A stretch of 64,000 bases of DNA from Cloeon dipterum (Eukaryota > Arthropoda > Insecta > Ephemeroptera > Baetidae): assembly GCF_949628265.1 (NCBI RefSeq), contig NC_088787.1, positions 21,876,501 through 21,940,500 on the forward strand, read 5' to 3'. A program made the position numbers and the translations under genes. The notes under the pieces were generated by a model. It worked only from the letters and a program-made list of their open reading frames with translations, was not told the origin of the DNA and made no database searches. Position 1 is the first letter of the stretch. Each line of letters begins with the position of its first letter. Below are positions 29,786-44,500 of the stretch, one piece after another.

Positions 29786-32700
29786 CTGCAATTTCACGTG
29801 GCGCCCCAGGCGGGTGTTTAGCCTCGACAAAGCGGGGAGGGCAAATGCTCACTTACCTGTTCTGCGAGGGTCGAGCACGTCGTTTTTGGCCCTGTGTCTC
29901 TGCCGCGACTGCTTTCCGCGACCTCGAAACAGAAGAGAGTGAACATAGTTTTTATATTTGAGTTGCAGCAGGGTTTGGCAAGATTGAAAATGACTTTTTG
30001 TCCACTTTTTATTGATTGCACCTGACAGCATAACGGAATTAAGTGTTACACGCCTTAAAACCACTTCAGCGCATCATAAGATGGGAACACGAGTCGAACG
30101 GTTTGCTTTTTTGTATTTGTATATATGTTAAAACTCCAGATTTAGTTGACACACGGCTTCCAAAAGAAAAATACGTTTTTCGCCTAATCTAAGTTTCTAA
30201 GAATTTGATTTACAAAATCTGCATATCGCTCTACTCTTCATAACCTCCCCTGCATAACCCTAAAGCAGTCAAAAGGTGACATTAACCCTTCAATCTCTTT
30301 TCAATTGCATCAAAAATTTAAAAAATGCCTTTTCGCAGGTTAAAAGCTGATGACGCGACCAATTGAACAGTTATAAAACAGATAAAAATGACTCATATTC
30401 ACCCTGATCAACCAGACCTCTTTCTCATCCCTAGAATGCAAGTGCTTAGAAATCTCCAAGATTGGTTATTAATCAGAAAACAGACTTCTTTTTAAGCAAA
30501 AATTATGCAATTTTACGAATTTTTAACTTTATCAGAGGGTCAACGTAATCTGAATTTCATTTGAAACCCTCTAAGATCACTCCCATGTCCTCTGCTTACA
30601 AAATAACACTTTACACATGTATTTGAAACATAATTAAGCGTTTTGTCTGATTGAAATCTTTATAAATGCTCTCAAGAAAGATTTATTACAGCAGACCACT
30701 TTCTCGCAAAAAACCTTTCTCTTGCCTTTTTCTTGGGCTGACTTGATTGCCTCCCGGAACACAGAGATAGCCGTGCACAAAAATGCGTCACAAAACAAAA
30801 TCAGCTCGGCTAAAAACGAATGTCAAGGTGCCCCCATTTCCAGCTAAAAGCCTGGGTTAAACGCGGCTACGCTCCTCGGAGACTGCTGAATTTTTTCGTT
30901 GTCTCAGTTCCCAGTCGTACGCGCGGAAAACAACAACTACGAGCCATTGTTTTTATTTTCGGAGCGAATAAGAGGCTATTAGCCCGACTGGAAAAGTGGC
31001 ACGCGACGGCGGTAATAACGATATTAATGCAAAAGAAAGAGGAGCACTTTCGACGCGTCCATTCATTACTAATGCAGCCCAGCAACGAGGGTTTAAAACC
31101 AATAAAACCGCCATTAATTCTTGCCGAGTGACAGGCGCGCGCGGCCGGAAAAGTTTTGCATTCGCGAAAATTGGAGTGCGCGCCGTTGAGGAAAAAGACT
31201 TGAGGGAGCGCGTGGTGGCCGGAAAAGTTACTTCCGTCCCCCTGGGGAGGCCCATTTGTCAATCTGCGGAAGAAAAATAGAAAAGGAGACGTTTCGCAAG
31301 TGGAGATTAAAATATTGGCCTCGAAGGCTACTCCTTGAGGCAAGTCAATCACTCGAAAAATGATCAGCCGCTCGTACATCATGTCGCACGCGCTCCGACA
31401 GAGCAGGAGCAGCGGCTGGGGGAAAAGAAAAAACAAGACTATCCCTCGACATATCTCGACTCTCGAGACGCATTAGCAACTGCCTGCCACCGACGATTTG
31501 CGCTCTTTTCTTTCTCATTAGGGTCAAAGGGGGTAAAAATACGTACAAGAAATTTTGCGCAAATAAAACAAACTAGATTAAAGCCAGGAAAATAATATGA
31601 TCGACAGAAATCATGATTTTTTAATTCTTAGACCAGACGTGCGCGTTTACAGAAAAAAATCTGCAAATACTTTATGTTTTACATAATTATGACTTAATTA
31701 ACAAAATTTCATTAAATAATGCTTTTAATTACATATTTTTAGGACCACGAAAAAAACAGCCGGCTATCATTTCTTATGGTTTTTATTGAAAAGAAATATT
31801 TTTCCGATAGATTAAAGACCAGAAAATTATTTAGCACCTAAGGAGCTAAAAAAACCATCAGGACAATTTTCGAATCTCGTAATCATATTTAGTTTCATAT
31901 TTGTTGAGTTCTATGATTTAGAAAGAGATATTGTAAAAATTAATTTTATGATGGGATTAATGCCATAAATTTATGAGCAGTGTTTTTCCTTTTGTGGTGC
32001 ATTTTTCCGAGAAAAAAGTTTCTAAAAAAAGCAAAATCTTGTGTTTTATAGGTTAAACGTTCATAATATATAGAGTTTTAGATCTATTTTTTTCAGGTTC
32101 TTAACATAAAAAATGTAATGTAGTACTGTCTAGATTAGATAAAACAAATAATATTATATTGATTAAAAACGCTTTTTGAGGATATTATTTTTTTCGGGAA
32201 CAAATTCAAATATTAAATAATATGCCTTTTTCTAATAATGATAATTAGATGGGCATTCCTCCAACGATCAGAAATTCACAAAAAATCTGGAACCAGCCTC
32301 ATTCAAGAATATCCCTTTATTTATTTAGCTTTTAAAGCGTTAGTGACGTTTATTTAGAATTTTTTTCCAACAGTATTTTAAGCTCTACACTGGCTAAAAA
32401 ATTGTCTGTTGGGTTTTCCCGTAAGCTTTCCTAGCTGATATTTTTTTCAGGTATTTTGATGAAAAATACACCACACCATCTCATTATTTCGCTAAGGCAA
32501 ATTTTACAGTAAACATGTGTAGGCGCAGGATGGAACAAAGCATACACTGGTGACACAATGAGATATTTAAATAACATTTAATACAACTAATTAAATTTCA
32601 CCAAGCAGCAATATATAAAAAATAATTATGGCAGTACGAAAAATTGAAAAATTTGACTGGGAAAGGTTAGCAATTATAATAATTAGAAGCCAAAAGATGT

Positions 32701-35520
32701 TTAAAATCTTTCGTTTATGGCATTACAACTTTGTTAATCCGTTTGAAAAATTAAATGCTCTTGAGTAAAAGACTTTAAATTTCAATTTTGACTGTGCTAA
32801 TCAATTCCTAATTGTAAGATCGAGACAGCATTTACGTTATTTGATTAAATAATTTATCATAAAAAACAATTTTTAAATTTATATTATGAAAACAACTTAA
32901 GAAATTTGATTGAATTTATTTCCCGTTTGATCATATTTTGTTTGTTTAAGCTAACCATCAAACAAATATTGCCGTCGATAAAATACGCGAAGAGCAAGTA
33001 CGTGTCTCGGAGAGAGTAAAAATGATTCACGGCAGAGGCGCGCTTTCTTAATTCGGCGCGAATGCGGGCAATTAAGCGGCGCGCTCGCGAGGAGGTGGAA
33101 CGGCGCCAAGCGCATAATTTGTGAAATATTTAACGCGAGTGGCGAATAAATTTGGCGGCGTCGGCGCGGAGGCCCTTTTATGCCACATTAAGGCAGATAA
33201 ATCTGGTCGGCTGGCTGCTGCGGTAAGAAAAGGCACAAATTGCCCGAGAGTGGCGGACGGGCGGCTCGCAGCGCAAATTTATCTCGCCTCGGGGGCCTCG
33301 CCTCGCCTCGCCTCGCCGCTCGCACCAAGAGCAATTGGCCCCGCGCGCGATTCGCACCAATTAAACTGCACTTTGGCCCGCACAGCGCAACGGCGTGAAA
33401 AGCGGCCCAGATAAATCTCGCTCACCTGATCTGCTGGTAACTGGCTCCGGCGTCGAGGTGGTCGACGTCGACGGCGCCGGGATTTCTGCCGGACAGAAAG
33501 AAAAATGCACCCTTTCACTTTGCGCTCCTATTAGCATGAATCATGGTCACGTTTCAAAAACTCCTGCCATTTCGTGAATATATTGGCATCTATTTTATTT
33601 ATGAGCCATTTTTTTACAATTTTCAAACAAAATGGATATTCTAAGAATGCGAAAATATAATAGATTTTTTATTGCTTTGTTTATTATACATATTTGATTA
33701 TTTTGAGAAGTATAATCGAAAATGATTCAAATTCTTAACGCTCAACAAATTTGATTTTTTTGCCAAACTACTATCAATGAATAGCCGCTTGATTCTTACT
33801 CACTTAAAACGATAAGTATAATAATAATCGATTTCCACGAATTTACTGTAGGCAGATGACTGATTTCTTAAAAAAAATCAGGCAGTTTTTTATAAAAAAC
33901 CATATACCGGAATATCTGGGAACAACTATATTAAAACAATTTTCATGTCAAATCACTTGATGAATTTTTCTTTCAAAGCCTCTTATTGTTAGTTCACCAA
34001 TATCAAATAGGTCAATAAAAGGGATTTAAATATACACTTCTTATAATTTAAGTGCAATAAAAATCATTCAAGTAACACGCAAATATATTTAAAATGTAGA
34101 ATTTTCCTTGGTGAAGCTTAGGTTGTGCCTTTTAACCGTCAATAACAGCTATCCCGCGTGCATTCTGGGAGAGAGTCAGTTTAAATTGCCATTAATTAAT
34201 AAGAGCCAATTATGAAATGAAAAATCAATGGCATATTGTTTATAAAATTGGCTCTCATTTATGCCAGATGATTTCCCCTCAAAGGACACGTGGGTGACCT
34301 GGTTACTCATGGAACTAACTTCACCTGTCACGTTGATTGGAGTGTTCCAAATGATATTTAAAAATTTAGCGGAACATTTCTTAAGTTCATATTTTTTTTT
34401 AAATCCTGTCCAGAAATCTTGTGGGTGGTTAATTTTTTGGAATAAAATTGCCACAGTGTTGAATATATATTGTATTACATAAATTAATTGGTTGTACCCC
34501 CCTTTGGCCCTCTCAAATAATTACTTTATTTAGTATAAAAACTTTATTTTGAAACGTGGAAATCATGCATTTTTATGGATTATCGAAAGTGTTCAGTCCA
34601 AGAAAATAAGTTGAAACTTATATTTCGGTTCCATCAAATCAAACGCTGAAAACCGATAGGAAATGCAGTTATTGCAGATAAGAGGAAGACTTTAGAATTC
34701 TAGATTTTACATTCTTACAAAAAATAATCCATACTTTAAATATTAAAAGGTAAATTTCTCATTGTTCACACACAGTAGGCAAAAGCCGCAGAGAGTTTCG
34801 GTAAAGCCAAAAATATTTACCCCACTTAATGTTAACTTTCAACACAGAATTTTAATAAGAAATTATTCAGATTGAAAAGCGAAGACGAATAATTCAATAA
34901 AAAGTTGTCTTTGAGTACAACTATCGTGGCGACAGTTTGATGCAGCGTCTGTCTGCATTCCCTTTGTCTCACATCAGCAGCAGAGGATGGAGACGCTCTC
35001 GTGAGCACGCAGCAATATTTCATGCGCGGCTGCACGCGGCTGGCAGAAATTAGCGGCGTGAGAAGCGAGAAGCGTGCATACACTCACCCTCCAGTTTGAT
35101 GACTCCATCAGTTTCACCGAGCGAGTTTTTGGCAACGCACTTGTACGAGACGAAGTCCCTCCTCGAGACGCCCTTTATCTTGAGACGCATGTACTTCTTG
35201 TACGACGAGTCAGCCGACGAGATCTCGTACTTGTCGCCTGCAATGAGTTACAACAACTGTAATGCCACCTACCTATATGGGTGCCAGGGCCATCGCATGG
35301 GCGAGGAACAATGCCCGCCAGAGGGGAATCCTTTTATGCAGTCAAGCGTGGGTCCGAAATAAATTTCATTTGTACAGCGGAATGAAATGGAGCATATTAA
35401 AAATATTCACTGGCTGAATGCAGCCGGCCAAATCCCCCGGGAATGCTTTTTATTATATATTTTTCGGTCCGCAGAAAGCGCTCGAGAGAAAAGAGGCCTG
35501 CAGATTGTGTGGACGTGGAT

Positions 35521-35566
<46 letters not shown>

Positions 35567-38500
35567 CTATATGCGCCGAGTCCGAGCGGGCGAACACACT
35601 CGGGCGAAAATTGTGCGTGAATCGATGCCTCTTATTCGCCGGCGGAAATAATAATTCCAGCTGCCCCGCGCCAAACAATGCGTATCATTCCCCATATTAT
35701 ATTTCACTCTCCGCAGGCGATGAGCAAGCACCAATCTTTCAACACGAATGAATATCTCTTGAAAGTTATTTTTTTTTTGCGTAAATTCGTGAAATTGCTT
35801 TATATTTGCAACTGATTTTAGATAAATCTATTTAACAAAATTTTTCCATCCCGGAAAAAATCTGTGAATTTTAGACGGTTAAATATATTTTACGATCTTC
35901 TAAACGTTACAGGACCAGGAGCTATCCTAACCAAGCTAATAATCGTTTAATATCATATAATATTTCCAAATGTATCTTAAATGTGGCGTGGAGTAAACGA
36001 AAATTAGTCACTCGTCGACTTGCGATCTACAAAAATTATTTAAAAAATCAAATTCTGTATTTTTAGCAGAAATTTCAGGACTTTCAGTTTTGAGCCTGAC
36101 TGAGTTAAACATTTCAGGTCCAAAAATATTTTTATATTTTAGCCAACCACCCACCCTTATTTACATTTTTAATGAAGATATTTCTTTAGGTGTCATTTCT
36201 ATCAATTGCAGGCTAATTTCTTTCACGTTTTGATCAGGAATATTAGAAAAGTTGCAATCAAGTTTGCAACAGTTTGACCGCCTTGAGAAACTGTTTGTGA
36301 GTTTGTGGTGGGAAGAAGCAATTTGATGTTGCGGAACGGATTTTACGAGTCAATTTATGACAAAGCCAGTGTGAAAACTACTACACGGGATACTCCGCAA
36401 TGGAAACTATCACGACGGCTCAATGATTAATAGCATTCTGAGTTGATTGTAAGGCAACTGAACAAACACTCTCGATTCGTTTGCTGCTTTTATTCCGTTC
36501 GAAAGGAGACACTTTGGCATTTCAGAATTTGACGCCGGGCATTGCAGGAACAATTAGAGGGAATTTTGAGAAGGGACCACAAAGGCCTCGAATCCAGGCA
36601 AGTCAAACTCGATTCTTGGTAGTTGACAGGGAAAAAGCGAGCGGCAAATTAGCTCGGGTGCTCTTTTCACCAGAGCAAGTCATGCAAACGCACGCACACT
36701 GCAAGAGGAGCCCGCATTCCGGCGTTTGTCTCATTTTTGCCCGGTTCACCTGGCTCCTCGGCCTGCCCGCCCGCCCGCCCGCAAGGTCTTTGTGTTGTGC
36801 TCGGTCACGGGGCTAATTTGCACGATCTTTAGACACCCGACCCCGCACACACACACGCGCGCGCATACTGCCTAATTTCGCCTCGGCTTCAAAGGACTTG
36901 CGACCAATCTCGGCGCGGACACAGAGCTGCGCGGCTGATTGTCTGAATCGATGCCTGCCAACGACGACGACTGCTTTTTCGGCTCACTCGTTTTTGCCTC
37001 GTTTTATTGGCCGGATAATCGAAGGTTTACACCGCCGCCGGCTTGTGAAACGAGAGAGAGAGAAAGCCGATCGGAAAAAGAGCTCTCACGCGGAAATCGG
37101 ATTTCAACTAGCTATTCCGTTCAAAGGTGCTCGCGATTCGATTGATTCGGCTCGGCATAATACGCGATTTTATTCACAGGCTGGGATAATTGCTAGCGTT
37201 TATTCGAAACTGACCTCAGATTTGGATGCAATTTGTTAATTTTAAATCATTACTTAATCTTAAAAACTTAAATCACAGAAAGGTGTACAGTTTGATTTCT
37301 TAGACTACTTTGTTTTACAAAAAAATACTACCAATTTTTAGACAGTTTTGGAGCCAATTCATTATTATAGCCTTTTTCCGGCCAAAAGTTTAAATTTCTT
37401 GGATTGCAGTTCTTTTACATGGTTTTAAAGCTTCTAAAAAGAGCGCAGACGTCAGTTTCACTATGGCGCTGTTGTCTCTTATTGATTGTGAAATTTAGCA
37501 ACAATTTATCTCTAAAATGTGCATTAATGAAATCAGTAGCAAAGCACAGTTTAAATATGAGATTTTGCCAAATTTATCGATAAACTAAACGATGATGTTT
37601 TCGCTTAATTTCGATCCCTCTCGTTGCGATCTATCAAATGGTGTGCGAATTATGAGCTAATTTTTTATTCTGGTGTAATAAATCATGATTTATAATAAGG
37701 AGACAATGCTCGCCGCTTGATTAGCATGCAAACTTTTGAGTCAATTTTCCCACAAGCTTCTCTTAAGCTTTTTACTTGAATTCATTATTTTGTATTTCTT
37801 AAATTTTCTCTACTTTTGCTATGAATTTTCAAATATTCTGCGTGTCAAGCGCCAAGCAAAATTCGAGCGTGGTTCGCTCTCGACCGCAGACAAACAAACA
37901 GCTCAAGCCTGTAATTTATCAGTGAAACCGCCATCGGCAATCCGGCTCGCTCGCGCGGCGAATCAAACTGAAATTAATATGTGTCCGCGTGTTGGACGCG
38001 TGATTGTCAATTAATGTTTGCGTTGCGCGCCCACTCGGCCGTTTTGCCCGCGTTGTATGTTTGCGGCCTTTTGTCGCACGCAGTTGGAATAACTGAGGCG
38101 GACTCCGCTTTCCGCCGCCGCTGCTACAATAGTTATCTGCCTCTCCGTCGTTATTTGGGAGAGTTTCATTTCCTCTGCAACCATGCTCAACCGTCACATC
38201 GGCTTTGCATATTGGACTGCGAACGAGTTTTTTACCCACCAAGAGAGTACTAATTTTTCAACTGTTCATTATTGGCTTTTGTCAACAGACTCTGTCAAAG
38301 ATCATTTTTTATTATGACAGAAAATGCTCCTTAAAAAATGTCATTTGTAAATTTATACCGTTGGTGTTTGTTTTACAAATTCTTATATTTCATAAAAAAC
38401 GGAATTCAGACAATCATTAGACAAATTCATGTTTAAATCAAATTCAATCTTTGGATTTAATTTAAAATTTGTGACAAAATGTGTTCTAAAAAGCACTGTG

Positions 38501-41500
38501 CGAGTGATATTTATCTAAATCTTGGATTTGCAGATAAAAATAGATAAATCAAGTTTATTGAATGTAAACATTTTGATAAAAATTCTGGTACTGAACAAAC
38601 AAGACTGATTGAACTTAATCCTTTATAAGAACCAACGATATAGCACTGCAATTTCATGTTTGACAGTGCCGATCGATTTCTGAGAGTCGAATTAGGTTAG
38701 GCAGCTGGAACACTCAAAATTGAAAATTCAACAAGAAGTGCCAAAATAAATATCGGCGGAAACGTACAACGCGCTACCATCACTACGCCAAAAAGCTAAT
38801 AAGAGCGAACCACTCCCTTCTCTGATTGGTAACCGGCCTTCTTATGGCTCACTTTGCTCTAGGTTCAAACAAAAAACCACCGATCGAGTGAATTGGCAGC
38901 CTAACCTATTTGAATCCTCAGAAATCAATTTTCATTTTTTTCGAAAATGAAGAAATTGCAGTGCTACTTTAATAATTTCAAATTACCCAGTTGCTTAGAA
39001 ATTAATTAAAACCGTTTTGAAGCGACGTCTTATAAGGTGCGCACGTTTGGTTACCAAATGCTAAATTAGCTTTCCAGGCTGGTTTCATCCATAAATAAGC
39101 GCCGGTGGCGCGCAGCCCGTTTCAAATTAACACGCAGGCGGCGATAAAGCATCTCGACTTTCGACTAGCAGGCATGCAAGTTAAGTAAGTAGCTGCGGAT
39201 CACATTTTCACCTTTCCAAGCATGTGTGTGAGTGTGCTTAATAATTAATTCCAGCGCGCCTTCGCGTCAAATTTGTGTACCGACTGCAAATTGCGCTCGC
39301 AAGTCTATTACATTTATACATGGGCAGAACAGCAGCAGCAGCAGAACAGCAGCGGCGGCGGCAACGAACCGAATGTCTAACGAGCAAATAAATTTCCAGC
39401 TCAAGCCCGAGTGGAGCGGAACCGACGACTGTTCTCTTGCACACCCCGATGCCGACAACTCTCTGCACTGCTCTCTGGCTCTCGCACGCGCAGTTTGCTG
39501 CCGACGAGTAGAGTCATGAATCTGTGTCATTGCAGCTGATGTATTTCGCGTCTATTTTGATTAAATTTGCTCTCACGGCGGTTCTGCATGTTAACTAGCG
39601 TGTCTTGCAAGACGTATACGATTACAAAAAGAAGACCTGAGTCAGCATGCAGAAATCTGATCGACTGGCATGAATCAAGTAAGGAAATTGTGTGTTTGCT
39701 GATGCTTCCAACAAATCAACTATAACGTTATCTGACTCAATAGTAGCTCTAATGACGCATGAAAAATTTGAAATGATCAAAATAATGCTTGATTTTGTGA
39801 AAGATGCCGTAGAAAAATTAAAACTCTACTACAAAAACCGTTACATTCTGAACGCGATTTTTCCATACTTTTTCAGCAATTCCCGAATTTTTCTAAATGT
39901 ATGGAAATAGCACATCGTTTAATTTGTCTTGAAGAGCAGTTTTAAAATCTGTTAAATTTATTGTATGATTCAACCACTTTAAAAAAAATTATGGCAGTTT
40001 AAAATTTCTTCAAAATTTTGTATGTAAACTACAGAGGCTTAGCTGTAGCGAAATTTCGCAAGTGAGATGGTTCGATTTTTTCCTAGAATCTCATTTTACA
40101 TGATTTTAGTAACTTTAAATATACATTTAATCCTCCGAAAATGGAGAAAAATGGATAAATCTGCCTCAAACCATCCAAATATCATCAAAATCATCCTGAA
40201 ATATTCTTCATTATGTTGCACACAAAACTATCTGCAATTCCCGACTGTACATATTAATTGAATTAAAGTGAAAAATCTCTTTAGAGAGGTGTAATTTCAA
40301 TTCCCATATACGGCATTAGCGATTACAACTCCCCAGCACTTTCTTTGGATAGTCTCTTATTTTAAATATTCAATTTAGCTCCATCCATTCCGCGAGGCAA
40401 TGTTCAGGAAAAAAAACACCCCGTTGTTTTTCTCGTTTCAGGGGTGGCGGAATTGCGTTTTTGGTGTTTGCGTGCCAATTGGGCGTCTCGCTCACCTGAC
40501 ACGATCATGTCGCCGCGCTCGGTGATCCAGTAGTTGAGCGAGGTGGGGTAGGCTTCAGTGTGGCACTCGAGGGACACGTCCTGACCCACGTAGGCCGCCT
40601 CCAGTTGGTTCGGGATGCTCAGCATCGGCGGAACTGAAAGCAATTTCCATCTCTTCAGAGACGCCAAGCCTATTTCCAACGCAGCATCATTCTAAACTAC
40701 GGAACATTCAGCATTTTGAGTTTTTTTTCGCTTGATTTTGACGAGGGCTGTGAAATTTATACAATTTTTTCTGAGTATCGTCAAATGAGAACGAAAGATA
40801 AACCTTCAAGCCATTTTGTTTATGCATAAAATCTTCTACTCTGGATAAAAATTTCGTTGATCAACGGAATTTTCGGATTTAATTGATGAAATCAAGCTTC
40901 ATAATATGTGCTCAAAAGAAAATCTATTTAATATTGTTTATGGTCATTTTTAGTCCAAAAACTATTTTCTGCCATAAGACTTCGGTGCGGGGAGGAGAAA
41001 AATGGCAACATAGGGACCAAATGTTAGATTGCGTCATAAAAGTTGTCCGACAAAATATTCATTTTTTCTGGTTTTACGGGGCAATTTTGGAAACTCTGTA
41101 TCTCATCTCCCCGTGGTGCATTTTCAAATACAAAGAGCTCTTTGGATTCCTCTCACCAAGCCCAATTGAAATACCTTCAAATTTGCTTTCCTAGATCATG
41201 GTCAAAGGTAACTACTGTTAATTTTTATGTTTAATTAAATCATTGGAAATAAGCTTAGGATTTTGAAATTTTGAAAAAATGTGCTTTTAAGTAGCCTCAT
41301 GACATGTGTGATCTTTACGGAAAATTTCAGAGTGGTGCTATTTGTAGCTTTCGAGAAATTCCACTTCGAAACTCGAAAAACATGATTTTTTAAGACTTTT
41401 CATGTTTAGCAATTTGTCAACTCCAAATCTCGGGTTCTAACCATCAGAATTGCAAAAACCACACACCACTCGTCTCGACCTTCCCTGAACAGCTGAAGCA

Positions 41501-44500
41501 TTTAGGGGATGTTTATCCGACACCCCAAATTGCTATATTTCACCCCCTTGAAACAATTGAAAACATTACAACGATGGACTTTTTTATTCGTTTTGAATTT
41601 TATTTAAACAAATAGTTATTTAATTTTGGAATAAGGCATCAAGTGATAGTTAAGATAGAGGGAATAATTTAAAATACTTTTAAACCTGGAGTAAGAATGC
41701 TGAGGAGTACATTTTGGCAACTAAAATTCTGGCAGGGACTATTTTAATACAGAAACCATAAAAATAATTTTCTGATATTTCAAGAAAAAAAAACGTCAAA
41801 AATGTACAGTCCTACTTTTTACAAATGAAGTTTCCCTAAAATTTATTATCTGTTTATAAAGCAATGAATTTTAATCCAAATTTTTCATGTTTTATGGCAT
41901 CATTGAATACAAATATTTGTGGAAAAAATTACTTTTTTTGACCGTCAAACTGATTCAAAGCCGCCTATTAAAATGATATAATTTGTTTCATTTAGGAATT
42001 AAAAATTTTCAATGTGAATTCGGAATGTTTGTTCGCAAAATGCTCATTAAATCGGTTACAGAGAAAACATATCCGCTACTAATTTGCCCTCTGACATTAT
42101 AAAAATGCATATAAAGAGAACACGTGGAAACGAGGCGAGAGCACGAGTGACGGCCGCGCTAAGCTCGTTATTAACGCCGATCGCTCGCTCGGCCGGCCGA
42201 TTTTTGTCCGTTTTTTCACCGCGTGTGCGCGGATTAATAAAGCAAAGCCACAGGGCAGGTACGCGCCAAATAATCCCTGTTTTGATTATGCAAACAAAGC
42301 TTTGGCGCATGCATGCAGAGGCGCACGTTTTACGGTCAGAAAGACACAATGACGCGTCAGCTGAAATGCCTACGCCGACGGCCGCGGGCTCGCTCTCCTC
42401 GCTCAAATGGACCCGCTGCGATATGCTTACCAACCGCGTTTGCTGATGGCCTCATTTCCGAAATTTAAATTCCTCAAAATGCTAAACGGCTATGAAACGA
42501 CAGACATTTTCGTTACTGTTATATGAAATTGTGAGTTTCACTGAAGTCTTGAAAAATAAGGAACTGAACGATTCAAAATGTTTATTGATAACAGAGGATA
42601 ACCTATTTTTAATCAAATGTTTGTTCACTTTCTTGACTTTCTTACATAATTATATTTTATAATATAGTGAAAATTATGCAAGCCACGAAATCATATTTTT
42701 TTTTTTTTTTTTTTTGAGGAAAAAACACTGTCCAATATAACAGTGAAAAATCTTCATCTATATTTTCAGACCCACACCAGAACTATGTACCTTTGCTGCA
42801 CATGCTGGGCTTAATGAAATGTATATCCATAAATTTTTAACTTACTATCAAGCTCGGCAAGAAAAATGCAAATAACGTTACACGCTCTTTTAATTGTACA
42901 GAATGCGTTCTAAAAATTTCCAACCAGTTCCTTAATAATATCAAAATTGAATTTTGATGCTTTACACGTAATGTAGAATTCATTTCAATTTAAATTTCGT
43001 CGGTTACAGGCATGAGCTAAAACCGTCCTTTCGCCCGTGCCTTTGCCTCTCAATGATCAGTACTGAGAACCACTTGAAATAAATAGTCTGCTATTTGACA
43101 CTGGCCCTTTGCTGATGTACTTTTGATCAACCTAAAATCGGACGGTCTGATGCTTTTTCAATTTGGGAAAGGAATATATCCATGCAAATGTACGCACATT
43201 GAACTCTGAGGAGCACCCTCTTGCTGATAGTGGGCGGGACGCCGTTGGAGGCGATGCAAAGGTAGGCGCCCATGTGCAGCCGGCTGACCCTGCTGATGTT
43301 GAGCACCTCACCGTCGATCACGTTCGCTGCAAACACGCGCACACAGAACACTTTTCATTTCATTTTCCACTTTTGCCTCGCTCTCGGCAGCAGCCAGAGC
43401 AGCAGAGCAGAGGGCTCTCTCGTTTTTATTTACGAGCACAGGTGAGCGCGACAATCTGGATGGAGCGCGCGCACTTGTGCGGCCGATTCGCATTTTGTGA
43501 ACTGCCTGAGGACCTTTTCATATATTTCAAGTAGGCTGCAAATGCTCTCGCCACACACGCTGCCCTTTTGATCTCACCGCTCCAAACAAAATTCATGCAT
43601 CCTCTCAATTTAGAAAATTTGCGCTCGGCGCATTTCTGTTGTGCGATTTTTGGACTGAAAAATCGCCAGATCGGCTTTCAGAACAAAAGCCCGCGCTGTT
43701 TAGGGGATTGGTTAAACTGTGGGCCGAGCAATTTAATCGTTCAAGCACGTGGAAGGCCAGTTTAGAAATTCGCCAAAGGGTAGCCGATGTTGATCTTGTT
43801 CGACCCAATTTGAGGAAAACTCGTGCACATCAAATTCCGATGCAATTTAACTTTACAAACTATAAATTCCAAATAGGGGTCCTGTTATCTAGATTTTATC
43901 TTCCAAAGATTAGATTGGATACTGTACAGATTATTTAAGTTTCTGAAATTGATCCAGAGTTTTCCGCATTAAAATTTAACGGGGAAGCAAGCGTTCATTA
44001 GAATTAATTATGCCAGAAAATTGTTAAAATTGGAAGTAAAATACCCTACAAACTGTTTTTATGTCAATTTCGTTCTATCTTATGAAGCACGTGGGTTTTC
44101 TCATTTAAGATTTTAACTTAGGAATCTGGAGTGAAGAAAATGTAGCATATTTACGGCAGTGCGATATTTTTTCGATTTAATTCTGGTACGTGCTACAAAA
44201 TAATGAAATTAAATCTTTATTCAAGCTTTTCAAAAAATATATATATATTTTTCTATAGCCATTAATTATTTTTTATTTCCACAAAGTGAAAAGAGTTAAA
44301 AGAGTATAAAAACTAACGTAACGACTCTACTCTGCGTGGAATTTACTGAATAAAAGTGGTGTTAATGTTGTTTTAAAGGTAAATTGTACACGGCTGATGA
44401 GGCCTAGGTCCAAAACAGCAGCTGTACAGTAGGCGAACGTGATTTTTTCCTCTCGTATTTCACTAATAACTACCCATCCGTAGTCCATACCGCTCACAGA

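Larger units (their letters stand above)
35238..40495. other. DIP intron (5.3 kb)
   Basis: Contains a CT microsatellite (35524-35564), R1 copy 4, MITE M2 copy A and GC-rich islands at about 36480-37230, 37850-38240 and 39100-39540. An AC/GC alternating stretch at 36846-36864 could adopt Z-form. No further exon is required by the phase chain. Confidence 0.55.
40634..43197. other. DIP intron (2.6 kb)
   Basis: AT-rich, with repeat R3 copy 1 (41400-41545), a GC-rich island at 42110-42450 and a T21 run at 42695-42715. No other feature. Confidence 0.55.

Noticed and set aside
30867..31436. 189-codon minus-strand ORF inside a DIP intron
   Set aside because: GC-rich island with open frames on both strands and no recognisable domain. 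The DIP phase chain is complete without it.
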